Assembly: GCF_023702675.1 (NCBI RefSeq)
Contig: NZ_CP098478.1
Span: forward strand, 558,001 to 622,000
DNA length: 64,000 nt
Origin: Acinetobacter sp. C26M
GTDB taxonomy: Bacteria > Pseudomonadota > Gammaproteobacteria > Pseudomonadales > Moraxellaceae
Direction of reading: 5' to 3'
Shown here: positions 1-8,667 of the stretch, piece by piece
How positions within the stretch are numbered: position 1 is the first letter of the stretch
Layout of the letters: each line of letters begins with the position of its first letter
Notes under the pieces: generated by a model
What the model was told of the DNA's origin: nothing
What the model saw: only the letters and a program-made list of their open reading frames with translations
Databases searched by the model: none
Position numbers and translations under genes: made by a program

Positions 1-152
1 AGCGCACATGTTGCAACAAGAATATGATTTTGATCGAGATTTCCAGAGCTACCCACCAACTGTAGCAATGGATGATGACTATCTTTAGGATCAGTAGTTT
101 TATAGAAATAAAAGAAGATAATAATTGGAAGATAGTCGAGCAACGCTTTCAT
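1..152 (-). CDS. yciB: Septation protein A / YciB family inner-membrane protein (partial, N-terminal part)
   Basis: Reading the minus strand from an ATG at 152 gives an open frame of 50 codons that runs off the window edge. It begins MKALLDYLPIIIFFYFYK and continues with T-T-D-P-K-D. A hydrophobic first segment starting at a short Lys-Ala-Leu N-terminus is typical of YciB (intracellular septation protein A), a small polytopic inner-membrane protein involved in envelope maintenance. Only about a quarter of the expected length is present because the window ends, not because the gene is broken. It is divergent from the PHP nuclease gene starting at 198, leaving about 45 bp for both promoters. 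The identification rests on the N-terminal pattern alone, so it is good but not certain. Confidence 0.8.
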   Translation of the reverse strand, partial: MKALLDYLPIIIFFYFYKTTDPKDSHHPLLQLVGSSGNLDQNHILVATCA

Positions 153-197
153 GTTACAGTACGATGATGAAATAGGTCAGATAGCATAATACAAACC

Positions 198-1061
198 ATG
201 TTCGGTGTCGATTTACACACACATACGCTCATTTCCGATGGTACCTTCTCTCCTGAGCAACTGGTACAGGCGGCTGTTGATTTAAAAATACATACCCTTG
301 CCGTTACAGATCATGACACTATGGATGGCTTGGGGCGTGCCCAGAACTATGCACAAGCACATGATATTGAAATCATTTCTGGCGTGGAAATTTCTAGTCA
401 ATGGTCTCGACCAAATACCAAGAAGAGTTATGGGGTACATATCGTTGCCTTGAATATGCAAGATGAAGCACCGATCAAAGCGATGCTGGAACAACAAAAA
501 AAAGTCCGTGCTGAACGGGCAAAAGTGATTTGTCAGCTCTTAGAAAAATGTATCGATTTTGATATCTATCCTGATGTGATTGCCCAAGTGGATGGGGAGG
601 CAGATCGTGTCACTCGAACCCATATTGCCAAAGCCTTAGTCGAAAAGAATATTGTCAGTCGCCCACAGCAGGCTTTTGATCGTTTTCTGAAAGAAGGTAA
701 AAAAGCCTTTGTGAAATTTGAGGGGATGGGTTTAAAAGAAACCATTGATGTGATTCATGCCAGTCAGGGTTTCGCCGTGCTTGCACATCCGACCCGTTAT
801 GACCTGTCTGCCACCAATATCCGTTATTTGATTGAACTCTTTGCTGAATCAGGTGGTGATGCGGTGGAATTGCCACCGAGTATCGAACCTGCTTCGACAC
901 GCCAAATGGTGGATCGGATGATTCAACAGTTTGATTTAGCTGTTTCGATCGGCAGTGATTTTCATGGCGAGAATATGCCGTGGATTAAATTGGGACAGAC
1001 TCCACGCCTTAAAGAGGGGCAGAAAGGGATTTGGGAATGCTTTAAATCCCCCGTGATATGA
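198..1061 (+). CDS. rnm: PHP-domain 5'-3' exonuclease, RNase AM / TrpH / YciV family
   Basis: 287 residues, the usual size for this family. The PHP metal-binding motifs are all visible: HTH at residues 7-9, TDHD at 37-40, an AHPTRY motif near 195-200 and GSDFHG near 252-257. In E. coli the homologue (YciV/TrpH, now RNase AM) is a metal-dependent 5'-3' exonuclease that trims 5' ends of rRNA precursors and degrades 3',5'-bisphosphonucleotides. A cytoplasmic role in RNA maturation is therefore expected. ATG start; the divergent neighbour is yciB, the same association as in many gammaproteobacteria. Family assignment is firm; substrate is by homology. Confidence 0.88.
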   Translation: MFGVDLHTHTLISDGTFSPEQLVQAAVDLKIHTLAVTDHDTMDGLGRAQNYAQAHDIEIISGVEISSQWSRPNTKKSYGVHIVALNMQDEAPIKAMLEQQKKVRAERAKVICQLLEKCIDFDIYPDVIAQVDGEADRVTRTHIAKALVEKNIVSRPQQAFDRFLKEGKKAFVKFEGMGLKETIDVIHASQGFAVLAHPTRYDLSATNIRYLIELFAESGGDAVELPPSIEPASTRQMVDRMIQQFDLAVSIGSDFHGENMPWIKLGQTPRLKEGQKGIWECFKSPVI

Positions 1062-1156
1062 AAAAATTAGAACTTTGCCTCATCCTTGTTTTTTTCATTC
1101 TGCTTATATGGGGCGTGCAATGGATGTTTCATGCTTTTGCGGGACTTTGAATAAAC

Positions 1157-2068
1157 TTAGTTTTCGAATCGCCAGTGATTGTGATGCTGGAAGTAATCGA
1201 TTAAATAATCTAAAAAACGCTGCACTTTGGGCGCGATCAGCTGCCGATGTGGGAACACCGCATAAATTGCCGTTGTTTCTACAGGATAGTCGGGTAGGAC
1301 GGGTACTAATTTTCCTGAAGCAAGATCCTCAGCCACATGCCAGATTGAATGATTGGAAATGCCAAGACCAGCTAAAGCTGCTTGTCGAACACCTTCACCT
1401 GAGTTGGTCGCAAAATATCCCTCGACATGAACCTGTTCAACTTGGCCTTCTGCATTGACCAAGTGCCAGTGATCGGTCAGACCCTGACCATGCTGTTGCA
1501 AAATACAACGATGCTGTTTGAGTTCGGCTACACACTGAGGCTGACCATATTTGTCCAGATAGTTGGGAGAGGCACAGAGTAAACGTGGATTACTGCTAAG
1601 TCGTTTGGCGACCAAGCTGGAACTTTTTAACTGACCAATGCGAATCGCCAAGTCCATACCTTGCTGAATAAGATCGATGTTCTGATCATTCAGATCTAAA
1701 TGAATTTTCAGTTCAGGATGCAATAGCGCAAACTCGGCAATAACAGGCATCAAAACTTTTGTGCCAAAGGTTGCGGAGGTCGTAATCCGAAGTGTACCTG
1801 TAAGCGGCTGATCTTTAATCTTTAATGATTCTTGCAAGTGAATAAAATCAGCAATCCAATGTCGACCATGTTCAAGCAAAACACGACCTTCATCGGTTAA
1901 TGTCAGTTTCCGTGTGGTGCGATGAAATAAGCGCAATTGTAGGTTTTGTTCTAAGCGCTGCAATTTCTGACTGGCCACCGACACCGAAATATTGGCATCC
2001 AGTGCTGCTTTGCTGATCGAGCCCAAGTCTGCAACACGAATAAAAAACTGGAAATCTTCTGTATTCAT
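1157..2068 (-). CDS. LysR-family transcriptional regulator
   Basis: 303 residues. The N-terminal winged helix-turn-helix covers about residues 1-60 (FFIRVADLGSISKAA, then SQKLQRLEQNLQLRLFHRTT), followed by a long linker helix and a type 2 periplasmic-binding-like effector domain from about residue 90. I take the ATG at 2068; an in-frame TTG two codons upstream is possible. The gene is divergent from an aldo/keto reductase gene starting at 2172, a common arrangement in which the LysR protein controls its neighbour. The effector is unknown. It resembles the subgroup whose members regulate oxidoreductases (for example DsdC/CrgA-like proteins annotated near AKRs), but this cannot be refined here. 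Confidence 0.9.
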   Translation of the reverse strand: MNTEDFQFFIRVADLGSISKAALDANISVSVASQKLQRLEQNLQLRLFHRTTRKLTLTDEGRVLLEHGRHWIADFIHLQESLKIKDQPLTGTLRITTSATFGTKVLMPVIAEFALLHPELKIHLDLNDQNIDLIQQGMDLAIRIGQLKSSSLVAKRLSSNPRLLCASPNYLDKYGQPQCVAELKQHRCILQQHGQGLTDHWHLVNAEGQVEQVHVEGYFATNSGEGVRQAALAGLGISNHSIWHVAEDLASGKLVPVLPDYPVETTAIYAVFPHRQLIAPKVQRFLDYLIDYFQHHNHWRFEN

Positions 2069-2171
2069 TATCAATAAAATCAGAAAAGTATTTCTTGATT
2101 ATCATGGTTTTTCCAATAAATCCCTAGCGCTATTTTTGTATTTAAGCAATCACAGGTTGAAGAGACAGACC

Positions 2172-3218
2172 ATGAAATATCATTTTTTAGGAAACTCGGG
2201 TTTAAAGGTTTCAGAGTTGGGATTTGGTGCAGGGACCTTAGGTGGGCAGGGACAAATCTTTGCTGCTTGGGGACAAGCAAGTCAGACTGAAGCCAATCAG
2301 ATGATTCGCGCTGGTTTAGATGCGGGTATTAATTACTTTGATACGGCCGATGTGTATTCAGATGGCGAGTCTGAACGAATGCTCGGTAAGGCACTTGCAT
2401 CAGAACGGCAGCATACTATTATTTCGACCAAAATCGGGATTCGTAGTTCAGAGCATCTAAATGATGCGGGATTTAGCCGACATTATTTATTGTCCGCAGT
2501 TGAACAGTCCTTAACTCGACTGGGAACGGATTATATTGATGTATTACAGCTGCATCAGTTTGATAGTTTTACTGCATTGCCTCAGTTAATGAAAACACTT
2601 GATGAACTAGTCCGTAGTGGCAAGGTACGTTACATCGGTGCTTCAAATTTTTCAGGTTGGCAACTGATGAAGGCGCAGGCGATTGCTGAGCAATATGGCT
2701 ATGAAAAGTTTGTGGTCAATCAGGTCTATTACTCATTGATCGGTCGTGATTATGAATGGGAGCTGATGCCCTTAAATGATGACCAGCAAATTGGTGCGGT
2801 GGTATGGAGCCCTCTAGGTTGGGGCAGATTGACGGGTAAATTTGATCGGGAGAATCCGATTCCAGCACAAAGTCGCTTACATGATACAGCGCAATTTGCA
2901 CCACCAGTCAACGAGGCACATCTCTATGCTGTGATTGAGGTGTTAAAACAGATTGCAGCAGAAACTGGCTACACGATTCCGCAAATTGCCTTAAATTGGT
3001 TATTACAGCGCCCAACGGTATCTAGTGTATTGATTGGTGCGCGTAATCAAACTCAACTGCAAGACAATCTTGTTGCTAAGGATATTCAACTGTCGACTGA
3101 ACAGATCGAACGTTTAAATCAGGTTAGTGCGATCTATCCGCCCTATCCTTATTATCCCTATTGGAATGGACAGTTTACTGAACGCTTTAAGTCTATTGTT
3201 CAGTCACAATTTATTTAA
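2172..3218 (+). CDS. Aldo/keto reductase
   Basis: 348 residues from the ATG at 2172 (the open frame extends further upstream, but the AKR fold begins here with [18 protein letters not shown]). The catalytic tetrad of AKRs is complete: Asp57 and Tyr62 in YFDTADVY, Lys87 in ISTKIG and His128 in LQLHQFD. The C-terminal nucleotide-binding signature IGARNQTQLQDNL is also present. Members reduce aldehydes or ketones with NADPH in the cytosol; the native substrate is not predictable. Divergent from the LysR gene, so induction by that regulator is plausible. A symmetric hairpin at 3239 separates it from the convergent bestrophin gene. Confidence 0.9.
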   Translation: MKYHFLGNSGLKVSELGFGAGTLGGQGQIFAAWGQASQTEANQMIRAGLDAGINYFDTADVYSDGESERMLGKALASERQHTIISTKIGIRSSEHLNDAGFSRHYLLSAVEQSLTRLGTDYIDVLQLHQFDSFTALPQLMKTLDELVRSGKVRYIGASNFSGWQLMKAQAIAEQYGYEKFVVNQVYYSLIGRDYEWELMPLNDDQQIGAVVWSPLGWGRLTGKFDRENPIPAQSRLHDTAQFAPPVNEAHLYAVIEVLKQIAAETGYTIPQIALNWLLQRPTVSSVLIGARNQTQLQDNLVAKDIQLSTEQIERLNQVSAIYPPYPYYPYWNGQFTERFKSIVQSQFI

Positions 3219-3238
3219 CTGATGTTAAGCTACATAAA

Positions 3239-3260
3239 AATGCCCTCATTGGAGGGCATT
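3239..3260. terminator. Bidirectional hairpin between convergent genes
   Basis: A 9-bp perfect stem (AATGCCCTC / GAGGGCATT) with a 4-nt loop lies between the ends of the aldo/keto reductase and bestrophin genes. A-rich sequence precedes it, so it can act as a terminator for the minus-strand transcript and possibly for both. Confidence 0.6.
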
Positions 3261-3264
3261 GTCA

Positions 3265-4176
3265 TTAGAGTAAGTTATGGTCATGCGCCTGAATCGGCGG
3301 TGGGGTTGGGCGACCTAAAGTTCCAAGTAATTCAATTTCAATTGAACGGACCATCGCATCCAGCGGTAAATCATTGCTTTGTGTGCCAAAAGGTTCCTCA
3401 ATTTCAGTACTTAAAGCATCCAAACCCAAGAAGGTATAAGCCAAAATACCGACCAATAATGGTGTCACCAAGCCCAATAAAGAGCCAAGACTGAATGGCA
3501 GCATAAAGCAGAAGAAATACACGGTACGATTCAGCAAAACTGAATAGGCAAATGGAATTGGGGTATTCGCGATCCGATCGCAGCCAGTTTGCATTTCACT
3601 TAACGCTGCAACGTGGCGGTTCATCTGGGTATAAATAATATCCGAGATTTCGCCTTCTTTCATGGCTTGTAAAAGTTCCCATTGAATCAGACTCAAAGTG
3701 TACTGTGGGGCATTATGTTGTTGATAAAGTTGGGTTAAGGCTTGTTGGCTCAGACCACTGGTTTCAGTCAGCTCGGTTGGATTGGCAGTTTGATGGCGTA
3801 GACGGTCACGCAGTACGTTGGCAAATACAATTACATTTTGAATGATACGTTCACGACGTGCCTGTGTTAGGACACGACAATCACGGTCAAAATGGCGCGC
3901 CGTGGCAATCAACACGCCCCAGAGTTTACGCGCTTCCCACCAGCGGTCATAACAAGCAGTATTCTTAAATCCCAAGAAAATGGACAGCACTACACCAATC
4001 AACGTGAAGCCGACTAATGGGATTTCCGGGAAACGATATAGATTGACATACTCGACTCCACCAATGATGGCAGAGATCAGCATCACGAAACCGAGAGAGG
4101 GCAAAATTTTAGGTAAAATCGTCCCCCGCCATGAGAATAGAACTTTAAAAATACTCGGCTGGTCACGGACAATCAT
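3265..4176 (-). CDS. Bestrophin-like (UPF0187) membrane channel protein
   Basis: 303 residues. It opens with a cytoplasmic stretch (MIVRDQPSIFKVLFSWRGTI) and then hydrophobic segments around residues 22-45 and 48-68. The bestrophin hallmark ALGFKNTxxYDRWWEARKxWG-type motif is seen here as FLGFKNTACYDRWWEARK. Two further hydrophobic stretches lie around residues 210-250. Bacterial bestrophins form pentameric ion channels of the inner membrane, and some are cation-selective. The C-terminal region with an acidic patch (LSTEIEEPFG) matches the family. No operon partner; its physiological role in Acinetobacter is not known. Confidence 0.85.
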   Translation of the reverse strand: MIVRDQPSIFKVLFSWRGTILPKILPSLGFVMLISAIIGGVEYVNLYRFPEIPLVGFTLIGVVLSIFLGFKNTACYDRWWEARKLWGVLIATARHFDRDCRVLTQARRERIIQNVIVFANVLRDRLRHQTANPTELTETSGLSQQALTQLYQQHNAPQYTLSLIQWELLQAMKEGEISDIIYTQMNRHVAALSEMQTGCDRIANTPIPFAYSVLLNRTVYFFCFMLPFSLGSLLGLVTPLLVGILAYTFLGLDALSTEIEEPFGTQSNDLPLDAMVRSIEIELLGTLGRPTPPPIQAHDHNLL

Positions 4177-4220
4177 GTTATTTGAATCATTAATTTTATG
4201 TCTTGATGTTCCTGTTTGAT

Positions 4221-4943
4221 TTAAGCTTTGTCAAGACCAGATTGCTTGGTTTTAATAGGGTTGAGTAGTAGTTGTTCAGAAAATGAAAAATAGCCTTCTG
4301 GCGAAATAATAAAATGGTCGATCAAGTGAATTTCCAGCATCTTGCAGGCTTGTTTGAGCTGTTGAGTCAGATAAATATCTTCAGTCGATGGTTGGGCAGT
4401 GCCATAGGGATGATTATGTGCCACCACGATTTGACAGGCTTGTTGTTGCAGGGCATAGCGTAGGGTTTGATTTAGTGAAACTGTGCAGGAATGATGGGAA
4501 CCGAAGAACAGCTTTTTAAAATGCAATTTTCTGAGTTCGGCATCTAAGCACAGCACCGCAAAAACTTCCTGTTTTTCACCTTGCAGTTCATAACGTAAAT
4601 AGTCGAGCACCAGTGTCGAAGTATCCAGACAAAGCCGCTGTTGCTGGAAATGATTATTCAGATAACGTCGCCCAAGCTCCTTTACAGCCATCAGCTGTGC
4701 ATATTTGGTTGAAGCAATACCATTAAATTGTGATAAATCTTCAAAATTGGCATCAAATATCAAATTAAGTCCGCCAAAATGTTTAATCAAAATACGCGCC
4801 AATTCCACTGCAGAGTGTTGTTTAGAGCCTGAACGCAGAAAAATCGCCAGCAGTTCTGCATCAGATAAGCTTTGTGCGCCTTGGGATAAAAGTCGTTCTC
4901 TTGGACGTTCTTGTTCAGGCCAGGTTTTGATAGATTGATTCAA
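4221..4943 (-). CDS. radC: RadC-family JAB/MPN domain protein
   Basis: 240 residues. An N-terminal helix-hairpin-helix-like region (residues about 5-80) is followed by a RadC JAB domain. The metal site reads His176-x-His178-x7-Ser186-x2-Asp189, the full JAMM pattern, although the usual HNHPSG is HNHPYG. Despite the name, RadC proteins have no settled repair role. The first codon appears to be TTG at 4943, preceded by an AAAGGGAAA ribosome-binding site; no ATG lies nearby. The gene is divergent from coaBC, the same pairing as in many proteobacteria (radC/coaBC/dut). Confidence 0.88.
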   Translation of the reverse strand: MNQSIKTWPEQERPRERLLSQGAQSLSDAELLAIFLRSGSKQHSAVELARILIKHFGGLNLIFDANFEDLSQFNGIASTKYAQLMAVKELGRRYLNNHFQQQRLCLDTSTLVLDYLRYELQGEKQEVFAVLCLDAELRKLHFKKLFFGSHHSCTVSLNQTLRYALQQQACQIVVAHNHPYGTAQPSTEDIYLTQQLKQACKMLEIHLIDHFIISPEGYFSFSEQLLLNPIKTKQSGLDKA

Positions 4944-5139
4944 TGCTTAATTTCCCTTTGATTTTATTGTGATTATTGTTTTAGCTCGAAAAAACAATCG
5001 TGCGTCTTTTCCTTTTATACGAGGGCATTTCAACACTATTCTCGATCGCGATCCGCACTGAAATGTTGATGCTGCTACTTGGGTATCCATTTATTTAATG
5101 CTATTGTGAGCGCCACTGCAACAGTAAGGTATCCTGTTT

Positions 5140-6396
5140 GTGAGCTTCGATCTGAGTGTTATTCCCCATAAAAACATTATATTAGCGGTTACAGGTGGCA
5201 TTGCTGCCTATAAAAGTGCCATCTTGGTGCGCCGTTTAAAAGATTTCGGTTTTGATGTTCGTGTGGTCATGACCCATGGCGCACAAGCATTTATTACCCC
5301 ACTTACTTTTCAAGCACTTTCAGGCAATCCTGTGCATACCGAATTGCTTGATCCTGAAGCCGAAGCAGGCATGGGACATATCGAATTGGCACGTTGGGCC
5401 GACTTGGTTCTGGTTGCCCCTGCTAGCTGTGACAGCATTGCAAAATTTGCCAATGGCTTGGCGGATGATCTGCTCAGTACGTTATATCTAGCTACCAAAG
5501 CGCCTGTATGGGTTGCACCAGCCATGAATCAGCAAATGTGGGCAGCGAAAGCCACGCAACGTAATCTGCAAACGCTGGTCGAAGATGGTGTGCATGTGAT
5601 CATGCCAGATGCGGGCGAGCAAGCCTGTGGTGATGTTGGTCTAGGTCGTATGCCTGAGCCTGAAGATTTAGCGCGTCAAGTTGCAGCCTATTTCCATAAA
5701 GCGCAACGTGCATTGGCTGAAAAATTTGGTCTGTTGGCGGGTAAGCGTGTCACTATTACGGCTGGGCCGACGCGTGAAGCAATTGATCCTGTACGTTATA
5801 TTTCAAACCACAGTACTGGAAAAATGGGCTTTGCCTTGGCAGCAGCTTGTTATGCAGCAGGGGCAAAAGTGACTTTGGTGGCTGGGCCTGTCAGTTTGGA
5901 TACACCGAACGGTGTGCAACGTGTCAATGTCAGTTCAGCGATGCAGATGCTTGATGTCAGTATGAACCAGCTTAAAGAAGGCTGTGACATCTTTATCGCA
6001 ACCGCAGCAGTGGCTGATTATCGTGTCGCACAAGTAGCAGAACATAAAATTAAGAAAGCTGGTGATGAGCTTGCTGTCGCGTTGGTAAAAAATCCAGATA
6101 TTGTAGCGACCATTGCGCAGCAAGAAGAGCGTCCATTTATGGTGGGCTTTGCAGCTGAAACTCAAAATGTCGAGGAATATGCAGCAGGCAAACTGGTGGC
6201 AAAAAAATTAGACATGATTGCCTGTAATGATGTGTCACGTCCAGATATCGGTTTTGCCTCAGATGAAAATGCCATGACCGTGTTTTTTGCCCAGTCTTAC
6301 CACATGAAAAAGCGTGAGTTGGAAAAGGCATCAAAACAAGAGATTTCCCAGCAATTGGTTGAGTCGATTGCGGATGCGTTACGCCGTCGCTTATAA
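5140..6396 (+). CDS. coaBC: Bifunctional phosphopantothenoylcysteine decarboxylase / phosphopantothenate-cysteine ligase
   Basis: 418 residues with a GTG start. The N-terminal flavoprotein half (about 1-190) has the glycine-rich AVTGGIAAYK, the catalytic His80 in GMGHIELARWAD, the PAMN motif at 127-130 and the redox Cys163 in ACGDVGLGRM. The C-terminal CoaB half begins with GKRVTITAGPTREAIDPVR and contains the ISNHSTGKMG nucleotide motif. The enzyme carries out two successive steps of coenzyme A synthesis in the cytosol: CTP-dependent ligation of cysteine to 4'-phosphopantothenate, then decarboxylation. Length and motifs are complete, and a strong terminator follows at 6421. Confidence 0.97.
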   Translation: MSFDLSVIPHKNIILAVTGGIAAYKSAILVRRLKDFGFDVRVVMTHGAQAFITPLTFQALSGNPVHTELLDPEAEAGMGHIELARWADLVLVAPASCDSIAKFANGLADDLLSTLYLATKAPVWVAPAMNQQMWAAKATQRNLQTLVEDGVHVIMPDAGEQACGDVGLGRMPEPEDLARQVAAYFHKAQRALAEKFGLLAGKRVTITAGPTREAIDPVRYISNHSTGKMGFALAAACYAAGAKVTLVAGPVSLDTPNGVQRVNVSSAMQMLDVSMNQLKEGCDIFIATAAVADYRVAQVAEHKIKKAGDELAVALVKNPDIVATIAQQEERPFMVGFAAETQNVEEYAAGKLVAKKLDMIACNDVSRPDIGFASDENAMTVFFAQSYHMKKRELEKASKQEISQQLVESIADALRRRL

Positions 6397-6420
6397 AACC
6401 TGAACGCGATTTTTTTATCA

Positions 6421-6448
6421 AAATGCAACGATTTCGTTGCATTTTTTT
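6421..6448 (+). terminator. Rho-independent terminator of coaBC
   Basis: A 10-bp perfect stem (AAATGCAACG / CGTTGCATTT) with a 4-nt loop runs directly into a T tract, 25 bp after the coaBC stop codon. Confidence 0.85.
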
Positions 6449-6550
6449 ATGTATGCTAAATCAGCAATTATCATTGTTGCTTTGAAGCCAATGCACCATG
6501 TTTTGCCTACACAAATAAAGCATAGCCACAGTTTTTGATAGGATATCCTA

Positions 6551-6928
6551 ATGATTAAAAAAACTTTAGCCACTGTTGTCTTGTTCTCTGCTTTTGCATT
6601 CAGCCATACAACCATGGCTGCTGGATTAGAAGATGATATGAAAACGCTGGGAAAGAATTATAAAGCGTTTAACCAAGCTGCAAATCCACAGGATGCTACA
6701 GCTGCGCTGGATAACATGCGCGCAGCCGCCGTGCATTCAAAGCAGTATAAACTGGCACCGAATACGACGGACAAAGTATCAAGCTCAACGTCTTTATTTG
6801 ACCAGATTGTGGTGGAAATTGATAAAGCCAAACTCTTAGTGCAAGCAGGTAAGTTGGAGGACGCTAAGAAGCAAGGTAAGAAGATTGCTGAATTACGAGA
6901 TCAAGGGCATAAGTATTACACTCATTAA
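6551..6928 (+). CDS. Cytochrome b562 family periplasmic haem protein
   Basis: 125 residues. A Sec signal peptide (two Lys, hydrophobic core, cleavage after TMA at residue 23) gives a mature protein starting AGLEDDM. Aligned with E. coli cytochrome b562, Met30 falls exactly on mature position 7, the axial Met ligand. His120 near the C-terminus (DQGHKYY) matches the axial His ligand. Both haem ligands of the four-helix bundle are thus kept. Cytochrome b562 is a soluble periplasmic b-type electron carrier; its physiological partner is not known. ATG start with GGATATCCTA upstream; it stands alone between two terminators. Confidence 0.85.
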   Translation: MIKKTLATVVLFSAFAFSHTTMAAGLEDDMKTLGKNYKAFNQAANPQDATAALDNMRAAAVHSKQYKLAPNTTDKVSSSTSLFDQIVVEIDKAKLLVQAGKLEDAKKQGKKIAELRDQGHKYYTH

Positions 6929-6957
6929 TATATAAAGATGGGTCATCGAAATAATAG

Positions 6958-6985
6958 AGCTGTACTGAAAGAGTGCGGCTTTTTT
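6958..6985 (+). terminator. Terminator after the cytochrome b562 gene
   Basis: An 8-bp stem with two G-T pairs (AGCTGTAC / GTGCGGCT) and a 7-nt loop is followed by a run of T, about 30 bp after the stop codon. Confidence 0.65.
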
Positions 6986-7093
6986 ATTGAGAATTAGGCA
7001 GGTAGAACATAAAGCTGAGACTGAGCATGATTCAGATTTTCACTGAATGGCAAAGTTGCTACAGTGAAAACATGAATGATGAGAGGTGATGAT

Positions 7094-7939
7094 ATGTCCT
7101 CACAACAACGTAATTATGAGCGTATTGCTCAAGCGATTGACTATATTCAGCAGAACTTTCAGCAACAGCCACAACTGGATGAAGTCGCTGCACATATTCA
7201 TTTAAGCCCAGCACATTTTCAGCGTCTATTTACCGAGTGGGTCGGTACCAGTCCGAAAAAATTTTTGCAATATATTAGTGTTGAACATGCCAAGAAGATT
7301 TTAAAACAAGAGCAGGGCAGTATTTTTGATGCAACCTTTGCCACAGGACTATCCAGTACCAGTCGATTGCATGATTTGTTTATTCAAATCGAAGGGATGA
7401 CCCCAGCCGAATATAAAAATGGCGGACAAAGCCTGACGATTCACTATCAATTCGCAGAGACATTGTTTGGTGAAGTACTGATTGCATCCACACATAAAGG
7501 CATTTGTGCTCTAAGTTTTGTGGACAATCGGGCTGATGCTTTGCAGCAGTTAACAGCGCAATTTCCTCAGGCCGTGATTGTTGAACAGATTGATGCATTT
7601 CAACAAAGTGCTTTAGCCTTATTTCAAAAGGATCAACCTCAACTGGCAGAGATAAAACTGCATTTAAAAGGTACTGAGTTTCAGCTCAAAGTATGGCAAA
7701 GTCTGCTCAAAATTCCTATGGGGCAACTCTCTACCTATGGCGAGTTGGCCAAGGCAATTGAACATCCCAAAGCTGCACGAGCTGTTGGTACTGCTATAGG
7801 CAGTAACCCTGTGGCATTTTTGATTCCCTGTCATCGTGTAATTCAGTCCACTGGTGCTTTTGGTGGTTATGAATGGGGAACACTGCGTAAAACAGCATTG
7901 ATTGGTTGGGAAGGTGTACAAACCCATGCAGCCATCTGA
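7094..7939 (+). CDS. AraC-type HTH fused to O6-methylguanine-DNA methyltransferase (Ada-like, lacking the N-terminal zinc domain)
   Basis: 281 residues from the ATG at 7094, chosen because GAGAGGTGAT sits just upstream; an ATG six codons earlier is possible. Residues 1-110 are an AraC-type DNA-binding domain with two helix-turn-helix units. Residues about 120-281 form an Ogt/Ada C-terminal methyltransferase with the acceptor Cys246 in IPCHRV and the following GAFGGYEWG. It would remove methyl groups from O6-methylguanine by suicide transfer. Full-length Ada also has a zinc domain that senses phosphotriesters; that part is absent here and appears as a separate gene at 8668. It overlaps the next gene by 14 bp, so the cluster is an operon. 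Confidence 0.9.
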   Translation: MSSQQRNYERIAQAIDYIQQNFQQQPQLDEVAAHIHLSPAHFQRLFTEWVGTSPKKFLQYISVEHAKKILKQEQGSIFDATFATGLSSTSRLHDLFIQIEGMTPAEYKNGGQSLTIHYQFAETLFGEVLIASTHKGICALSFVDNRADALQQLTAQFPQAVIVEQIDAFQQSALALFQKDQPQLAEIKLHLKGTEFQLKVWQSLLKIPMGQLSTYGELAKAIEHPKAARAVGTAIGSNPVAFLIPCHRVIQSTGAFGGYEWGTLRKTALIGWEGVQTHAAI

Positions 7940-8663
7940 ATTGACACAAATCCAAACCATGATTGATAAGATTCAAGCTGCGGATTGGGAGGTCATCACT
8001 GAGCAAATGCACCAACAGGGCTTTGCCCTGATTGAGCAGGTTTTATCGACAGAGCAGTGTGAAATGCTGCAACAGGCATATTCACAAACCGAGTTGTATC
8101 GTAAAACCGTAGAGATGCAACGTTATCGCTTTGGTCAAGGTGAATATAAATATTTTACTTACCCTTTACCGAATCTGATTGAGCGAATACGGCATGAGCT
8201 TTATCCCTATTTGGCCCCAATTGCCAATGCATGGTTTCGGGTGCTGAAGTTAGAGCACTCCTTTCCATCCTCCCATGCTGAATTTTTACTGCAATGCCAA
8301 CAACATGGACAAACGCTGGCAACCCCCCTGATTCTGAAATATGGACAGGGTGGCTTTAATACGCTTCATCAGGACTTATATGGTGAGGTGTATTTCCCGA
8401 TACAGCTAGTGATTGTATTGAGTCAGCCGAATGTGGATTTTAGTGGTGGAGAATTAGTTTTTACCCAACAAACTCCTAGAGCGCAATCTAAGGCCATGGT
8501 GATGCAACCACAGCAAGGTGATATGTTGATTTTCACCACCCAATTTAAGCCTGAAAAAGGCAGTCAAGGCTATTATCGGGTCAATATGAAGCATGGGGTC
8601 AGCCCAATTCATCATGGTGAACGTTATAGCTTAGGCATCATTTTCCATGATGCGGTAAGTTAA
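7926..8663 (+). CDS. 2OG-Fe(II) oxygenase family protein
   Basis: 245 residues from the ATG at 7926, which overlaps the end of the Ada-like gene. An upstream in-frame TTG would give a slightly longer protein. The facial triad is visible as His148-x-Asp150 (LHQDLYGE) and a distal His near 223 (MKHGVS), followed by an Arg about 12 residues later (ERYSLGIIFHD) suited to bind 2-oxoglutarate. These are iron- and oxygen-dependent dioxygenases. It is not AlkB itself, which is encoded two genes downstream. Its place within an alkylation-repair cluster suggests a nucleic-acid or protein substrate linked to methyl damage, but that is inference from context. Confidence 0.82.
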   Translation: MQPSELTQIQTMIDKIQAADWEVITEQMHQQGFALIEQVLSTEQCEMLQQAYSQTELYRKTVEMQRYRFGQGEYKYFTYPLPNLIERIRHELYPYLAPIANAWFRVLKLEHSFPSSHAEFLLQCQQHGQTLATPLILKYGQGGFNTLHQDLYGEVYFPIQLVIVLSQPNVDFSGGELVFTQQTPRAQSKAMVMQPQQGDMLIFTTQFKPEKGSQGYYRVNMKHGVSPIHHGERYSLGIIFHDAVS

Positions 8664-8667
8664 TCAG

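Noticed and set aside
1075..1458. A 127-codon plus-strand frame after the PHP gene
   Set aside because: It lies mostly opposite the LysR gene, has no family resemblance and no credible ribosome-binding site.
3222..3494. A 90-codon plus-strand frame after the aldo/keto reductase
   Set aside because: It begins at a terminator hairpin and runs opposite the bestrophin gene.
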